This document shows positions 7,788 to 17,163 of a stretch of DNA of 22,680 bases, in pieces (the first letter of the stretch is position 1; each line of letters starts with the position of its first letter). The position numbers were made by a program, and so were the translations under genes. The DNA is from Sphacelaria rigidula (lineage: Eukaryota; Phaeophyceae; Sphacelariales): contig CAXNAA020000319.1 of assembly GCA_964200075.2 (NCBI GenBank), forward strand, positions 1-22,680, written 5' to 3'. The notes beneath the pieces are model-generated. The model worked only from the letters and a program-made list of their open reading frames with translations, was not told the origin of the DNA and did not search any database.

Positions 7788-9425
7788 GTAGATACGCAAT
7801 CCGCTTCCCGTGTTTGTCACGACAAATCAAAACCAACTACTGTGCGATTGGGACACCCCATTGTATGTGGTTATGGTAAACTTGGATCCTTTGGTATGGA
7901 CTGGAACCGGGGCGTTGGAGCAAAAAAGCAAGAGTCGGCAGAACGGACCTCAAATGCAGCAAATTTTGCACCAGCACATTGGACACGATAGCTGCTGAAA
8001 AATGGTGCTTCGGGTAGACGAGAATATCGACACATAGTAGCACTTTTGAGTCATAAAATCTTAGTGCACAGGGCGTGTGAACGTTACTCTAGGAGCGAAT
8101 CACACCCAGCCCCCAACACAAGACCGGGGGTAATGTTTGGGAGGCATTTACTTCAGCAGGTCGACATACTTGAATTCTTGTGGCCTCGGCGTTTTGTTCA
8201 TGATTACCTTGTTCATGTCGTGGCATCTGTTACTTCATTCTTGGTGTCGTACATGAGTTCTCGGTGTTGTTTGACTATCGCACACTAGGTGATCTCCAAT
8301 AAATCGAGGCATGGGTAAAAGGTAGACGCACTCGAGGTGAACAAAACGTCATCACTCGCCACTGATGATGGAAACTTGAGCGAGGGGAAAGATTTACAAA
8401 GGTATGATAAAAATAGCCCACCCACAATCGGTTGTATACACAAGTGCTACAAACCTACCATCATCACACAGACCGCGCTTGTTCTTCCTCTTGTTCAACG
8501 TGACTGACACCGACTGCAATCCCGTCTGATTCCTTGCTCCCACGCCGATGACACAATGTTACATGTCTTTGTTAACAGTGATACAGCATTACGGCTTCGG
8601 TGTAATCAGTTCTTCTGATGACATCACGCAGAAGCGCTTCTCCGAGGTTAGTTTCCTACTTGAGAGGGGGAAAATTCTCAGAAAAAATTAACTTCGAACA
8701 AACTTCAACACTAACACCACCACCAACCTTAACCCAACGAAGGCACACCGAGAACCCTCGGGCGAGAGAGTGGAGAGTGTTGTCTAGGCAAAGAGCGCGT
8801 TGCCAGGCCTCAAATCGGCGCCCCAGGCGCCGGTATCCACAAAACCGCGGGATGTGCAAGCTAGGAGCACGCTTGGAGGATAGCCCCAATAAAGATCCGG
8901 ATTTGGATGTTTACCCTAAAGTCAAGTCGAACTATCTGAGAAATTTCTTACCCTCCCAAGTGGTGAACTATACTGGCTTCTCCACAGACAGCAACCTTGC
9001 AACCTCCCCTCCCCATGTCATGTCCTCCCAACTTGCCCTCGGAAGGAACGACATGGTGAGTAGGAGCCTCACTCTAGACCAGTAGGTGAGGTTTCCGATA
9101 CATGTCGATACTTTGCAGGGGACAGCACCCAATCGGATCTTGACGTGTGCTCTAATTGGGAGTATCGAGGTCATACCGTACGTTAGGTTCATGTCGCCAT
9201 GTGTTGGACACAAGATTGGCCCCCGCGCAACATGCTCAAGCCTTAGACGGCGATGCAGGTAGTCCATCTCGATCACGCATATTTTCCTCGAGTGAAGTTG
9301 ATGCCGATTCATCGGGTGACCTACCGTCGCGGTCAAAGGGTTACACATGTACTTACCCCGCCGGCTATGGAGATGCCGACATATCGGTATACCGAGTCAG
9401 GAGAATAGATAGAAAATAGTGAAGA

Positions 9426-9821
9426 GTCCCACCGCGAATGATGACGGTCATTCGTACGTTTCACGACGGCATTCGAGCTCGGGTAAAGCTAGATAGTGGT
9501 GGGCTATCAGCGTGGTTCCACATCTGCGAGGGATTCAGACAAGGCTGTTGTGCAACATCTTCGGAGCAGCCTTGGGCGACGTGATGGTTGAGCGGTTCGC
9601 GGCGGACCCAGTGATCGTATCAGACTCAGTCTTTCTAGATGATGTGCCAAAAGGTGACGGTGGTGCCCCCGTGGAAGAAACACTGCTGGAAAAGGTGGGA
9701 CGCGCGGTGTGGGCAATATTCTTTGCGGACGACGCCGGCATAGTCTCGAGGACCTCAGACCGTGATAGTGGTAACCTGCCAGGAATTCGGCCTGATGGTC
9801 TCCGAGAGCAAGACAGAGTAT
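9426..9821 (+). pseudogene. LINE-type reverse transcriptase fragment (5' part, palm domain)
   Basis: The central part of a non-LTR retrotransposon reverse transcriptase is readable in pieces. Piece 1, from 9426, reads VPPRMM, VIRTFHDG and then GFRQGC, the block that normally precedes the LLFN-type motif. The frame then shifts, and piece 2 (from about 9530) reads CNIFGAAL. It leads to the catalytic box FADDAG at 9722-9739, with both Asp of the YADD-type motif present. The frame shifts again, and piece 3 (9762-9821) reads QEFGL, MVSESKTEY, which follows the catalytic box in this family. Sequence N-terminal to VPPRM is absent, as expected for a 5'-truncated LINE copy. The reading resumes at 11499 beyond the 1,675-bp insertion. 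Two frameshifts show it is dead. Confidence 0.85.
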
Positions 9822-9842
9822 ATCACGGGTGGCCACTGGTGC

Positions 9843-10105
9843 ACGTTACGGGAGGTTATTTCACTATATAACCTGGGCTATACCCATCATCTGATGTAAG
9901 GTCGGGTAACCCACGTTACAGGAGGTTACACAGCAACATAAACTAGATTATTTTCAGCACCTCATGCAACGTCGCGAGATCCACATTACAGGAGGTGATA
10001 CAGCAAGCATAACCTGGACTACTTTCAGCACCTGATGTGAGGTCGCGTAATCCACGCTCCAGGAGGCTACATGACACTATTACCTTGATTATTTGCAGCA
10101 CTTTA
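9843..10105 (+). repeat. 70-bp tandem array, about 3.8 units
   Basis: Units start at 9843, 9913, 9983 and 10054 (spacing 70, 70, 71). They share an opening like ACGTTACAGGAGGTTA, a middle TTTTCAGCACCTGATG and an end GGTCGCGTAATCC. The last unit is cut at the border of the palindrome. The array sits just inside the left end of the insertion, a position where subterminal repeats of DNA transposons often lie. Related GTTACG-type words also occur near the right end (about 11410-11480). Confidence 0.8.
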
Positions 10106-10109
10106 GAAC

Positions 10110-10534
10110 ACGTTATTTCACAAATTGGGGATGGATTGTTTATTGGGGATGACAACCCGGAGAGTCCAAATCTTCGTATCCACACCAAATCTTCGGAATA
10201 TCGTTCCATTTCTTCACTTGCCGGTAGTTTTTGACAACTACTACAAGTCATACATATTTGGATTTCGATCACCGAAATGTTGGGGCCCTAAGTGAAAAAC
10301 GATTTTCGGGGAATTTTGGTGATCCGATCGGACCTCAAAATTGGTTTTTCAACTAGGACTCCAACATTTCGGTTGTCGGGATCCAAATTTGTATGGCGTG
10401 GAATAGTTGTCAATCGCTACCAGAGAGTGAAGAAATGGAACCATATTTCGGAGATTTGATGTGGATAGGAAGACTGTAATTCTCCGGGTTCTCATCCGCC
10501 AAAAAAAAAACAGCCCAAATTTGTAAAATCACGT
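10110..10534. repeat. 425-bp foldback palindrome (MITE-like)
   Basis: The left arm (10110-10327) and right arm (10328-10534) are inverted copies meeting at the perfect centre CCGATCGG (10324-10331), so there is almost no loop. Matching blocks include CATTTCTTCACT on the left against AGTGAAGAAATG on the right, CCGAAATGTTGG against CCAACATTTCGG, and AACCCGGAGA against TCTCCGGGTT. The arms differ by scattered substitutions and small indels. A structure of this size with no coding frame resembles a foldback element or the product of a palindromic duplication. It is nested inside the 1,675-bp insertion. Confidence 0.85.
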
Positions 10535-10781
10535 AGTTCATGAAAGGTCAGAGAACCTCGGAGGGAACGTGCCGCGAGCCGAACACGCAGCCTTCCTTAC
10601 AGAGCGCCCCCTCCCCTCTTTTTTCATCGTCAGCTCAGCTCATGTATTTGAAGCAGCAGTCAAAAAATTGCAGGGTGTTCCTCGGAATATACCATACCAC
10701 CAACGGCTGGTATTCTTGTATGTGACGCCGCATCAGCATTGCGGAATTTACAAAAATAAAGTTGGAAAATAAAATAAAACC

Positions 10782-10865
10782 GGGTGCGGCGGGAATCGAA
10801 CCCGCCTGGAAGGGTCCGGAATCCATTACTCGCCAGACGATGGCCAATAAAAAAGTAACGCACCT
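10782..10865 (-). pseudogene. tRNA-like sequence (Arg-CCG-like), probably not functional
   Basis: On the minus strand GGTGCG and CGCACC pair as an acceptor stem. A perfect T arm follows the pattern GCGGG, loop TTCGATT, CCCGC, and contains a full box B (GGTTCGATTC). The likely anticodon loop is TTCCGGA (CCG, Arg), but its stem has mismatches. The 5' half carries a T-rich expansion that makes the molecule 84 bases long with a poor D arm. Its 5' end abuts the copia RNase H fragment exactly. It may be a decayed tRNA gene or the head of another SINE. Confidence 0.5.
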
Positions 10866-11122
10866 TGGAAGTCCTAGTATACCTGAACACGACTAAAAAC
10901 TACGGTCTGACGTTCAGTTCAGAGGGACGTGTGCTCTCAGTCTTTTGTGATGCTGACTACGCGAAGAAAGAGACAAACCGGCAATCAGTTTCCGGGGTAG
11001 CGGTGATGTACGGAGGGGTAGCAGTATCGAGCATATTAGTCGAACGCAACACTGCGTTACCCTGTCACCTGTCAACCACCGGGGCCGAGTACGTAGCTAT
11101 GGCCGAAGGGCCCCCGGAGATC
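10865..11122 (+). pseudogene. Ty1/copia-type RNase H fragment
   Basis: About 86 codons read as the C-terminal RNase H domain of a copia-type polyprotein. The order is VLVYLNTTKNYGLTF, then the catalytic CDADYA (10946-10963), NRQSVSGVAVM, GGVAVS and finally GAEYVAMAEG, which holds the conserved Glu. Integrase, reverse transcriptase and long terminal repeats are absent, and the family pattern stops after MAEG. The block between GGVAVS and STTGAEYVA is diverged. It is a truncated fossil whose left border is the tRNA-like sequence. In-frame ATG starts are irrelevant because it derives from the interior of a polyprotein. Confidence 0.85.
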
Positions 11123-11204
11123 ACTGATGCGTCATGCCGGGACGGACCACGCACAGCATATCTTTGGTTCAGGAAGCGAACAGTTTACCCATTGAAGAAG
11201 TGAA

Positions 11205-11275
11205 CGCTCACTGGTGGCTCAATGGTCAAATGCCCGCTTGCGAAATAAGAGGTCGGGGGTTCCAGACCCCAGACG
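11205..11275 (+). other. possible second tRNA-like (pol III promoter) sequence
   Basis: GTGGCTCAATGG resembles box A, and GGTTCCAGACC, 30-40 bases further on, resembles box B within a four-base-pair T-type stem (GGGG/CCCC). The D and anticodon arms fold poorly. It could be a SINE head or a decayed tRNA. Flanking it, a block with TGCCGGGAC and GTTCAGGA occurs twice (about 11133-11175 and 11320-11365), hinting at a small duplication around it. Confidence 0.35.
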
Positions 11276-11498
11276 ATCGATTGTTGGTGGAATTTGAAAT
11301 ATGGACAGCGAGGCATCACTAAAGTGTCTTGCCGGGACAGGGCACAAATCTATCTCTTGTTCAGGACGTGAACAGGCACCTTCCATAACCTTCCACCTTG
11401 TGGTTGCGAACGGTACGTAACCTCAGACGTTACGCGGGTACGTTACAGAACCTTCCAGGTTCCAAAAAAGATCCGCCGTAACCTCTTGGCCACCCGTG

Positions 11499-12307
11499 AT
11501 GCGCCTGTCGTCAGTACCCAGTTCCACGGAGGCCGCCCTGCACATCAAAGCTGCCGGTCAACGGTATAAGCAGACGGGGAAGTTTGTCTTCCTTGGAGCT
11601 ATCAGCGCGGATGCGAAAATGTCCATCGAAACCAACCGCTGGATCAGCGCTGCGTGGGTACGTATCCGAAAATATAGCTCCCAACTCCACGACCGACCCA
11701 ACGCCGAGCTGTCCTTGAAAGTTCGGCTGCTTAAAGCGGAGGTAGTGGAAGCTCTGTTGTACGGACGTACCACACGGACGTCATGTTCTGAGGACTTCGA
11801 CAGTCTGCCGACGGCCCACGACAAGCACTTGTTGCGAGTGGTTGGATTCCGCAGGAAAGATCGAAATGGCTACAAGACTCTTCCGTACACAGCGGTGCTC
11901 GAGATCACCAACTGCGAACGCATCGAGACAGCTATACCGGAAAACGTCAATTATGGTTCGCGGGAGCCCTTGTCCGGCAGAAGGAAACACGTCTTCCGAA
12001 ACGCGTGTCATGAACGGATGCACAACCACACGAGGGCCCGAGGAGGCCGGCCGCCTCCCGAGCAATGAGGGGAAAACCTCCAGGAGAACCTACGTGCACT
12101 GCCGGCTGTCTCGCGCAAATGAGCACGACGGAAAATGATTCGTATACGGTGTAGAGGTTAACGATACATAAGATTGGGGTCACTGCAGCGAAGAAGATAG
12201 GCAAACGGCATATTGGAGTCGAAAAAGGAGCGTAAGAGTTTGAGGACACGTGGCGACGCACGGACAAACGAGAATCAGAATGCCGTCACAAGCGAGAGGC
12301 TGCTGCA
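11499..12307 (+). pseudogene. LINE reverse transcriptase fragment (3' part to C-terminus)
   Basis: This continues the LINE reading frame interrupted at 9821. In order it reads AAGQRYKQT, KFVFLGAIS, AAWVRIRKYSSQL, LKAEVVEALLYG, DSLPTAHDKHLLRVVGFRRKDRNGYK and NCERIET. These are conserved blocks of the thumb and post-RT region of a large LINE family. At about 11935 the frame shifts and KRQLWFAGALVRQ is found in the next frame, followed by a stop. The far C-terminus is still recognisable near 12173-12307 as AAKKIGKRHIGV followed by W-R-R, with another in-frame stop. The continuous stretch of about 145 codons suggests fairly recent inactivation compared with other relics here. Confidence 0.85.
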
Positions 12308-14400
12308 TCGACCGCCGCCAATCGAAGTACCCCATCTGCTCATATTGGTTCTTGATCGTGTCCTGAGTCGGTGGCTCTGCGGTGCCCCGTGGTATGTCTG
12401 TATTCACTCTGCTGCCCTGATGGTTTGCGCTGCACTTCTGTAGTCTCTTCCCCCTGTTCTCCTCGCTATATGTGTTCTTCCCTGCCGGTATACGGTAGAG
12501 CAGTGTGGTACCTCGCTTCTTCTTTTTGCCGATTGTTTTCTACGACTAGGTATGAGTGTGGTTCTACGCCAGAGTTTGTACGCCGAAGCCATGTGGCAGA
12601 GACCGGCCATTTCTTTCTTCGCTTTCCTTTTCTCTTCTTTTTTATTTATCGCTCTTCTTTTCTTTTCACGTCTTAGCCTACAATGTTTTTTCTGTTCTGT
12701 TCTACTTTTCCTGCTTCTTTTTTTTCTGCAGCGAGTGGTTCGGGTTTGTTTCTTCTTGGAAACGTATGTCATGTGACCACGGTTGGATCGCTGGGGGGTC
12801 ACTTCAAGTGCGACAATCAATCGATGAATCAAAAATCGAAGTCAACGAGAAAATGTCTGGGTTCCAACGGCAATATCCTCCGTGATGCTTGTTGTCGGGA
12901 AAACGATTTTTGCTAGGGCCCTTTACGAGAAAATGGGGCAAGAAAAAATTTCCGTGGCATGAAAAACGACGAGACGGGGAAGAAATCACGCCCCTGAAAG
13001 CACGACGGGACGGCAAAGGATGGGACGAAAATTTCAAGTCCCGTCCTGTACGGTCTTGTGAAGGGGCGTTAGTGGGCGCGACCCCCACTCTGCCTTGAGC
13101 GATGCTCGCGAACGCTCGAGGTGCCTGCTCCACAAGACTGCCGCGAGGCGGTCTAGCTGAGCCTCCGGGAAATCGGCGCACGAAGCCACTCGCGGGGTAG
13201 TAAGCGTTGGGTTGGGTTTCCTCGTTCCGTCACGGAAAAAGAGACAAAACATAATCAAGTGTCGAAAGAGTACTGCATGGCGCGTACGACTGAAAAAAAA
13301 ACATCTACAATACGTTGGTGATGTCTCTTGTGGAGATCTGGTCCATTGTTTCACCAGGGATAGGAAGCCGTTCCCGGGGGGAGTTTCCACCGTTCTGCCT
13401 TGTCTCAAGCAGACGGTGGTTCTCCTGCCTTGCATAGGGGTACATGGTAAGGGTGCCCATATTTTGAGAATTCGTGTTATGCGTTCAGAAGCATCATGTA
13501 ATCCGCCCGCAAACGACCAACGCGTCAAGCAACACCCACTCCGGGTGAGGGCGTTTGGGGAGAAGGGACGATACAGGCTGATTCACGGTCATAATTTACC
13601 CTAAAAATATCCATCTGTAAACTTCACGCCAAGTTTCTGTAGCGATTACCTGAATATTTGCGCAAGTGTGCGATCAGTCACTACAATTATTCTGTGGTCA
13701 AGTTTTTTTCTACTTGATATTTCGCCGTTTTTCGGGGGTCCCAGCAAGGACCCCGTGGGACCCCCGGAAACCAGTAAAAAATTCAGTAATCAACGACACG
13801 TGGTCCATCAAAAGTGTTGCAATAAACCATCGTACATGTGTCCAAAATTGTATTGTCTGAATCCTCAAAACGTCGTGAAAGCTCGCGTTTTTGTGCGATG
13901 AGTGAGCATGAAACGCGCAAACTCCCAACTTCCTCATTTGAGTATCAACACGTCTTTGTCGCTATGTTGAAACGCTCATGCCAGGAAAACTGAGAGATTT
14001 TCGGGTTTCGCTACCAAACTCTGTACATGTGTTCCTTGAACTGCCCCGGCGCTCACGAGTGCGATTTTCTTCTTTTCTTGGGGCATTCTGTGCCGCCTTC
14101 CGGAAGTCTTGAAGCTTGTACCTCTAGAAGCCGGGAAAAAGAGCGGAGAAGAATTGATATATTGACATCAATACATTGGTACCATTTGGATAATCAACAC
14201 CTGCGGAACTGCCGAGTTTAAGCGCGACCTGAGCTCCCCTACGACGGATATAAGCGGAACCCTCGGGATACTTGTGGGCTCTCTATTGGTACCGGTCACG
14301 TGTTCAGACTCAATGTTGTCCCGCCGCAAATGACTCACACGTCGGATAACACCCCCTTTGCGCTGAGATTCGTTCGGGGAGGGGATGCGTTTGGGATGCG
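12308..14400. other. stretch without a supportable gene
   Basis: Contains a pyrimidine-rich tract (about 12603-12735 on the plus strand, T-rich). Its reverse translates as a Lys/Arg-rich frame that I regard as low-complexity artefact. A frame on the minus strand (13034-13528, 164 codons) includes a protein-like stretch AQLDRLAAVLWSRHLERS, but I recognise no family. A strong hairpin is listed at 13733-13766. Otherwise nothing was recognised. Confidence 0.4.
13733..13766. repeat. GC-rich hairpin, 11-bp perfect stem
   Basis: CGGGGGTCCCA pairs with TGGGACCCCCG across a 12-base loop that itself contains GGACCCC, so alternative pairings exist. No T run follows that would suggest a pol III or bacterial-type terminator. 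It may be the remnant of a small inverted-repeat element. Confidence 0.75.
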
Positions 14401-14915
14401 TTGATTTCACGCCCGGAAAAGGATATTGGCGGAGGAGGGTGTCGCACGGGAATAATATGTGGACACGTTCTGGCGATGCCCTCCTCGTCCTCGGGAGCAT
14501 CGTCACTCGCGCGTTCAAATTCCTGTGTAACTGACGAGAACAATACATCACGCCCACCCCATGAGGAAGTAGATGCACGACATTGCTCCTGTGGTGACGC
14601 AATAAAGAGCGTAAGTCATACAGTGGCCGAAAGTGAACTACACAAGGAGGAACGGGAAGTGCTGGAAATACGGGACGCAAACGAAGATGGCATGAAATCG
14701 TTTAATGCATTAGACAAGACAGTACAGTAGCGAGGAAACACTCGCTATACTAGGGGATAGATGGTGGCCACAGACGGCGAAACAGGACGCGGATAACACA
14801 TGTAAAAAGGTTCATGTGTAATGTATGGAGGAAGCGTAATGAGCGCCCAAACATAGGAGATTTCAAACGGTGCTTCGCCTCGAAAGGGGTGCGTGGTCAA
14901 TGGGTAAACGACTAA
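14401..14915 (+). pseudogene. C-terminal remnant of a second LINE ORF
   Basis: Three frames together give the C-terminal end of a LINE polyprotein different from the one at 9426-12307. Frame 1 reads CSCGDAIKSVSHTVAE, then LHKEEREVLE and GMKSF-ALD; this is the Cys/His motif region, in which the last Cys is replaced by Ser. Frame 2 (from 14732) reads EETLAILGDRWWPQTAKQD. Frame 3 (from 14817) reads CNVWRKRNERPN and ends in KGVRGQWVND with a stop at 14913-14915. The frame changes and internal stops show it is dead. Reverse transcriptase and endonuclease parts are not seen upstream, so the left boundary is approximate. Assignment to the LINE C-terminus is from remembered family pattern, without alignment. 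Confidence 0.65.
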
Positions 14916-15799
14916 GGCAAACAACAAGTGAGTACACCCCCCCTCTCCCTCATCGTGTCTGGGGAAGGGATGGAGCGATTTCATCCCCGGTGGAAAGAAA
15001 CGGGGGGGCGGGGTCAAGTCTAGTTTTGATGGCGACACAACGCTACATCTGTACGCAGGTCGAGGAAAATCAGATTCGGGAGTCATCTATGGGCAAAAGT
15101 GACCTTCAATCAAAGGGAAGCTTAATCCGAAAAAAAGTATAGGTGAAGCTAAAACGAGTTTAATGGCATTAATATAGTCTTTTGTCAAACACCCGAAACC
15201 GGTTGATCTAAGCTTGAGCGGGAGTCATATGTTATGAACCCAAGATGGCCCAGATCGGGGGAGCATAGATCGGGATTTTCGACTTTCGCACCAAAATCCT
15301 CAGTCTGCAATACATATCGGGAGAAAGTGGAGCACCCCCCAGTTTGTGAGAAGGTGGCGTATGCACAGTGACATACGATGATAGGACAAGAAGCTTTCCA
15401 TCTTCTTGATACCGCAGCACTGGAGTCTTGTGTGACGGCACAGACCGTGCCTACCTGCGCCAGATGCTGGGGTAGCTTCGTAGCACAGGTAGTGCACAGG
15501 GGATTTGACAGGCAGATAATAAGTGTTGATGCCGTGCCCTGGGGCGATGGTAACATACTGCACTACATGACCGCACGTATCACCGTAACAGACGGTTCCG
15601 TGCCATCCTACTGTTTGCTGTCGCTGTACTTGCAGGGTGATGCACGGTACTGCATTCGTACTGCACTCTTTGCGCACACTGTCCTCTTAGTACTGACTGT
15701 ACCATCATGTATTTCCGCGCGGCATTATCGTGTACTGGGATAATACCACGGGGTACAGTGCTCGACTGTATTATACTCGACGGTACCACGGTACGACCC
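14916..15799. other. stretch without a supportable gene
   Basis: Frames up to 125 codons occur on both strands (minus 15300-15677, plus 15378-15743) and overlap each other, with no domain recognised. The plus strand around 15580-15800 is rich in short words such as GTACTG, GCACTG and GGTACC, which produce small palindromes. No transposon ends were found. Confidence 0.4.
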
Positions 15800-15998
15800 T
15801 GTACTCGGAGGATGGTTCACCGCCTGCCTGTTCTTCGACTTCACTAGAAAGCGATACCCCGCACCTGCGGAGAATAGACCCCGTATACAGGATTATATTC
15901 ACCAAATTCGTTAAACCATGATGGGGTTCCTGCCACATGATTTTTGCTAGTAAGACACCCCGATTCTGCACAGATCGAGGTCTCTGAAGATTCGGGGT
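15800..15998 (+). repeat. dispersed repeat, copy B (pair of 1908-2110)
   Basis: Second member of the pair described for 1908-2110, in the same orientation and about 13.9 kb away. Shared landmarks are CACCGCCTGCCTG with TCTTCG (about 15819-15838), CCGTATACA (about 15880) and AGATCGAGGTCTC (about 15972). In this copy the stretch around GAGGTCTC is flanked by CACCCCGA and TCGGGGTG, a 7-8-base inverted repeat absent from copy A. Class and true ends are unknown. Confidence 0.55.
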
Positions 15999-16626
15999 GT
16001 GTTCCCATGAAATGCCGACTAGATAGTGATTGCTTACAGTGAGCGTGTTTGTGCGTTTCAGTTGCACCGCCATTCGTGTGCAACTCTGCAAAACGGTAGA
16101 TATCACCCGTGTGAATTTGGCGAGGGGTGAGATGTGTAGATGAAATCTCCGCAACAGGAATTATATCTTCTTTGCCATGTCAATATTTCAAGTATATCGA
16201 AAAAAAATCAGGTCATCCAGGCCAAAACGGTGGATACCACCCCTGACATCACGGTACAAAGCACCCTCCGGAACGTCCATTTCCTCGTCTCCTGCGCTCC
16301 CATGCGCTTCACGCCCAAATCCGACTTCACCCATGTTATTCACGTACTATTGTTCGACATCTGTCAAATTTTAGGCTCTTGGTGACTTTCCTCATGTATT
16401 GGACTCAGATATCGTTAAGGGCCCGTACAAATTTAGGTACCTTTACTTTTGGGACAGAGGAAATATATGCTCCGCTTTTCGCCGATTATGCCACCTCTTT
16501 CATGCCTGTTTTTTTCGGATTATGCCCCAAAAAAGGTGAACTATGGTACAGTCATGCTTCATTATGATTTTATGACACCTCACATAAAACGATGGTATGC
16601 TCCTTTTCACACGTCGGACAGATCAG
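15999..16626. other. stretch without a gene; ATTATGC words
   Basis: No gene recognised. Between 16470 and 16600 the sequence contains GATTATGCC twice and related TATGCT/ATTATG words. A similar density occurs at 18610-18715. This may mark two relics of one repeat family, but I could not align them convincingly. Confidence 0.35.
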
Positions 16627-17163
16627 CTGCCTATAGCTCGAGCTAGCTCTTTTTTAGCGTAGCTCTCTAGTGAGCTATGAGAGCTACATGAGCTACGCAT
16701 GTTTTCCTTGGGTGAGCTATGAGAGCTGTATGAGCTACGCACGTTTACCGTACGTGAGCTACCAACCCGTAGCTTATCAGCTCATATTCGTCCTGAGTGA
16801 GCTATGGGATCTGTATGAGCTACGCACGTTTGCGATAGGTGAGCTACCAACCCGTAGCTCATCAACTCAGATTCGTCCTGGGCGAGCTATGAGAGCTGCA
16901 TGAGCTACGCATGTTTCCCCTGGATGAGCTACCAACCGGTGGCTCATCAGCTCATATTCGCCGTCGGTGAGCTATGAGAGCTGCATGAGCTGCACCTGTT
17001 TGCCCTGGATGAGCTGCGAGAGATGCATGAGCTACACCTGTTTGCCCTGGATGAGCTGCGAGAGATGCATGAGCTACACATGTTTGCCCTGAATGAACTG
17101 TGAGAGCTACGGGAGCTACGCATGATTGCACTGGGTGAGCTTAAGAGCTACGGGAGCTACGCC
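16627..17163 (+). repeat. AGCT-dense minisatellite, left block
   Basis: Built from two alternating unit types. The 42-base A type is TGAGCTATGAGAGCTGCATG followed by AGCTACGCATGTTTGCCCTGGG-like sequence. The 43-base B type contains ACCAACCCGTAGCTCATCAG and TATTCGCCCTGGG. The left part alternates A and B; the right part is mostly A-type derivatives. AGCT occurs several times per unit, giving a dense palindromic word pattern. The array continues at 17510 after 346 bases of unrelated sequence. Confidence 0.9.

Larger units (their letters stand above)
6668..9425. other. long stretch without a convincing gene
   Basis: Most frames here are under 90 codons. The longest (plus 8618-9085, 155 codons; minus 8968-9348, 126 codons) overlap each other on opposite strands and show no recognisable domain. 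No transposon protein, tRNA-like fold or long inverted repeat was recognised. The isolated TATA-like box and the 46-codon frame at 7567-7787 are listed separately. The stretch may hold introns or decayed repeats that cannot be identified without a repeat library. Confidence 0.45.
9824..11498. mobile_element. 1,675-bp insertion with 12-bp terminal inverted repeats
   Basis: The insertion splits a LINE reverse transcriptase. Its left end CACGGGTGGCCA (9824-9835) is the exact reverse complement of its right end (11487-11498). It is flanked on both sides by AT (9822-9823 and 11499-11500). Removing the insertion and one AT joins the reading frame exactly at the place where this LINE family continues, so the ends are well fixed. 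Terminal inverted repeats and a short target duplication suggest a cut-and-paste DNA transposon or a nonautonomous derivative. No transposase is recognised inside. Contents in order: a 70-bp tandem array, a large palindrome, a tRNA-like sequence, a copia RNase H fragment and a second tRNA-like sequence. The superfamily cannot be named. A 2-bp AT duplication is not the usual TA of Tc1/mariner. Confidence 0.75.

Noticed and set aside
9824-11498. Reading the whole insertion as a copia retrotransposon
   Set aside because: No long terminal repeats, primer site or integrase is seen; the copia part is a short internal fragment, while the insertion has short inverted ends.
12404-12832. 142-codon minus-strand frame very rich in Lys and Arg
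   Set aside because: It is the translation of a pyrimidine-rich low-complexity tract and has no folded-domain features.
13034-13528. 164-codon minus-strand frame with AQLDRLAAVLWSRHLERS
   Set aside because: No family recognised and no supporting signals; retained only as a remark in the stretch description.
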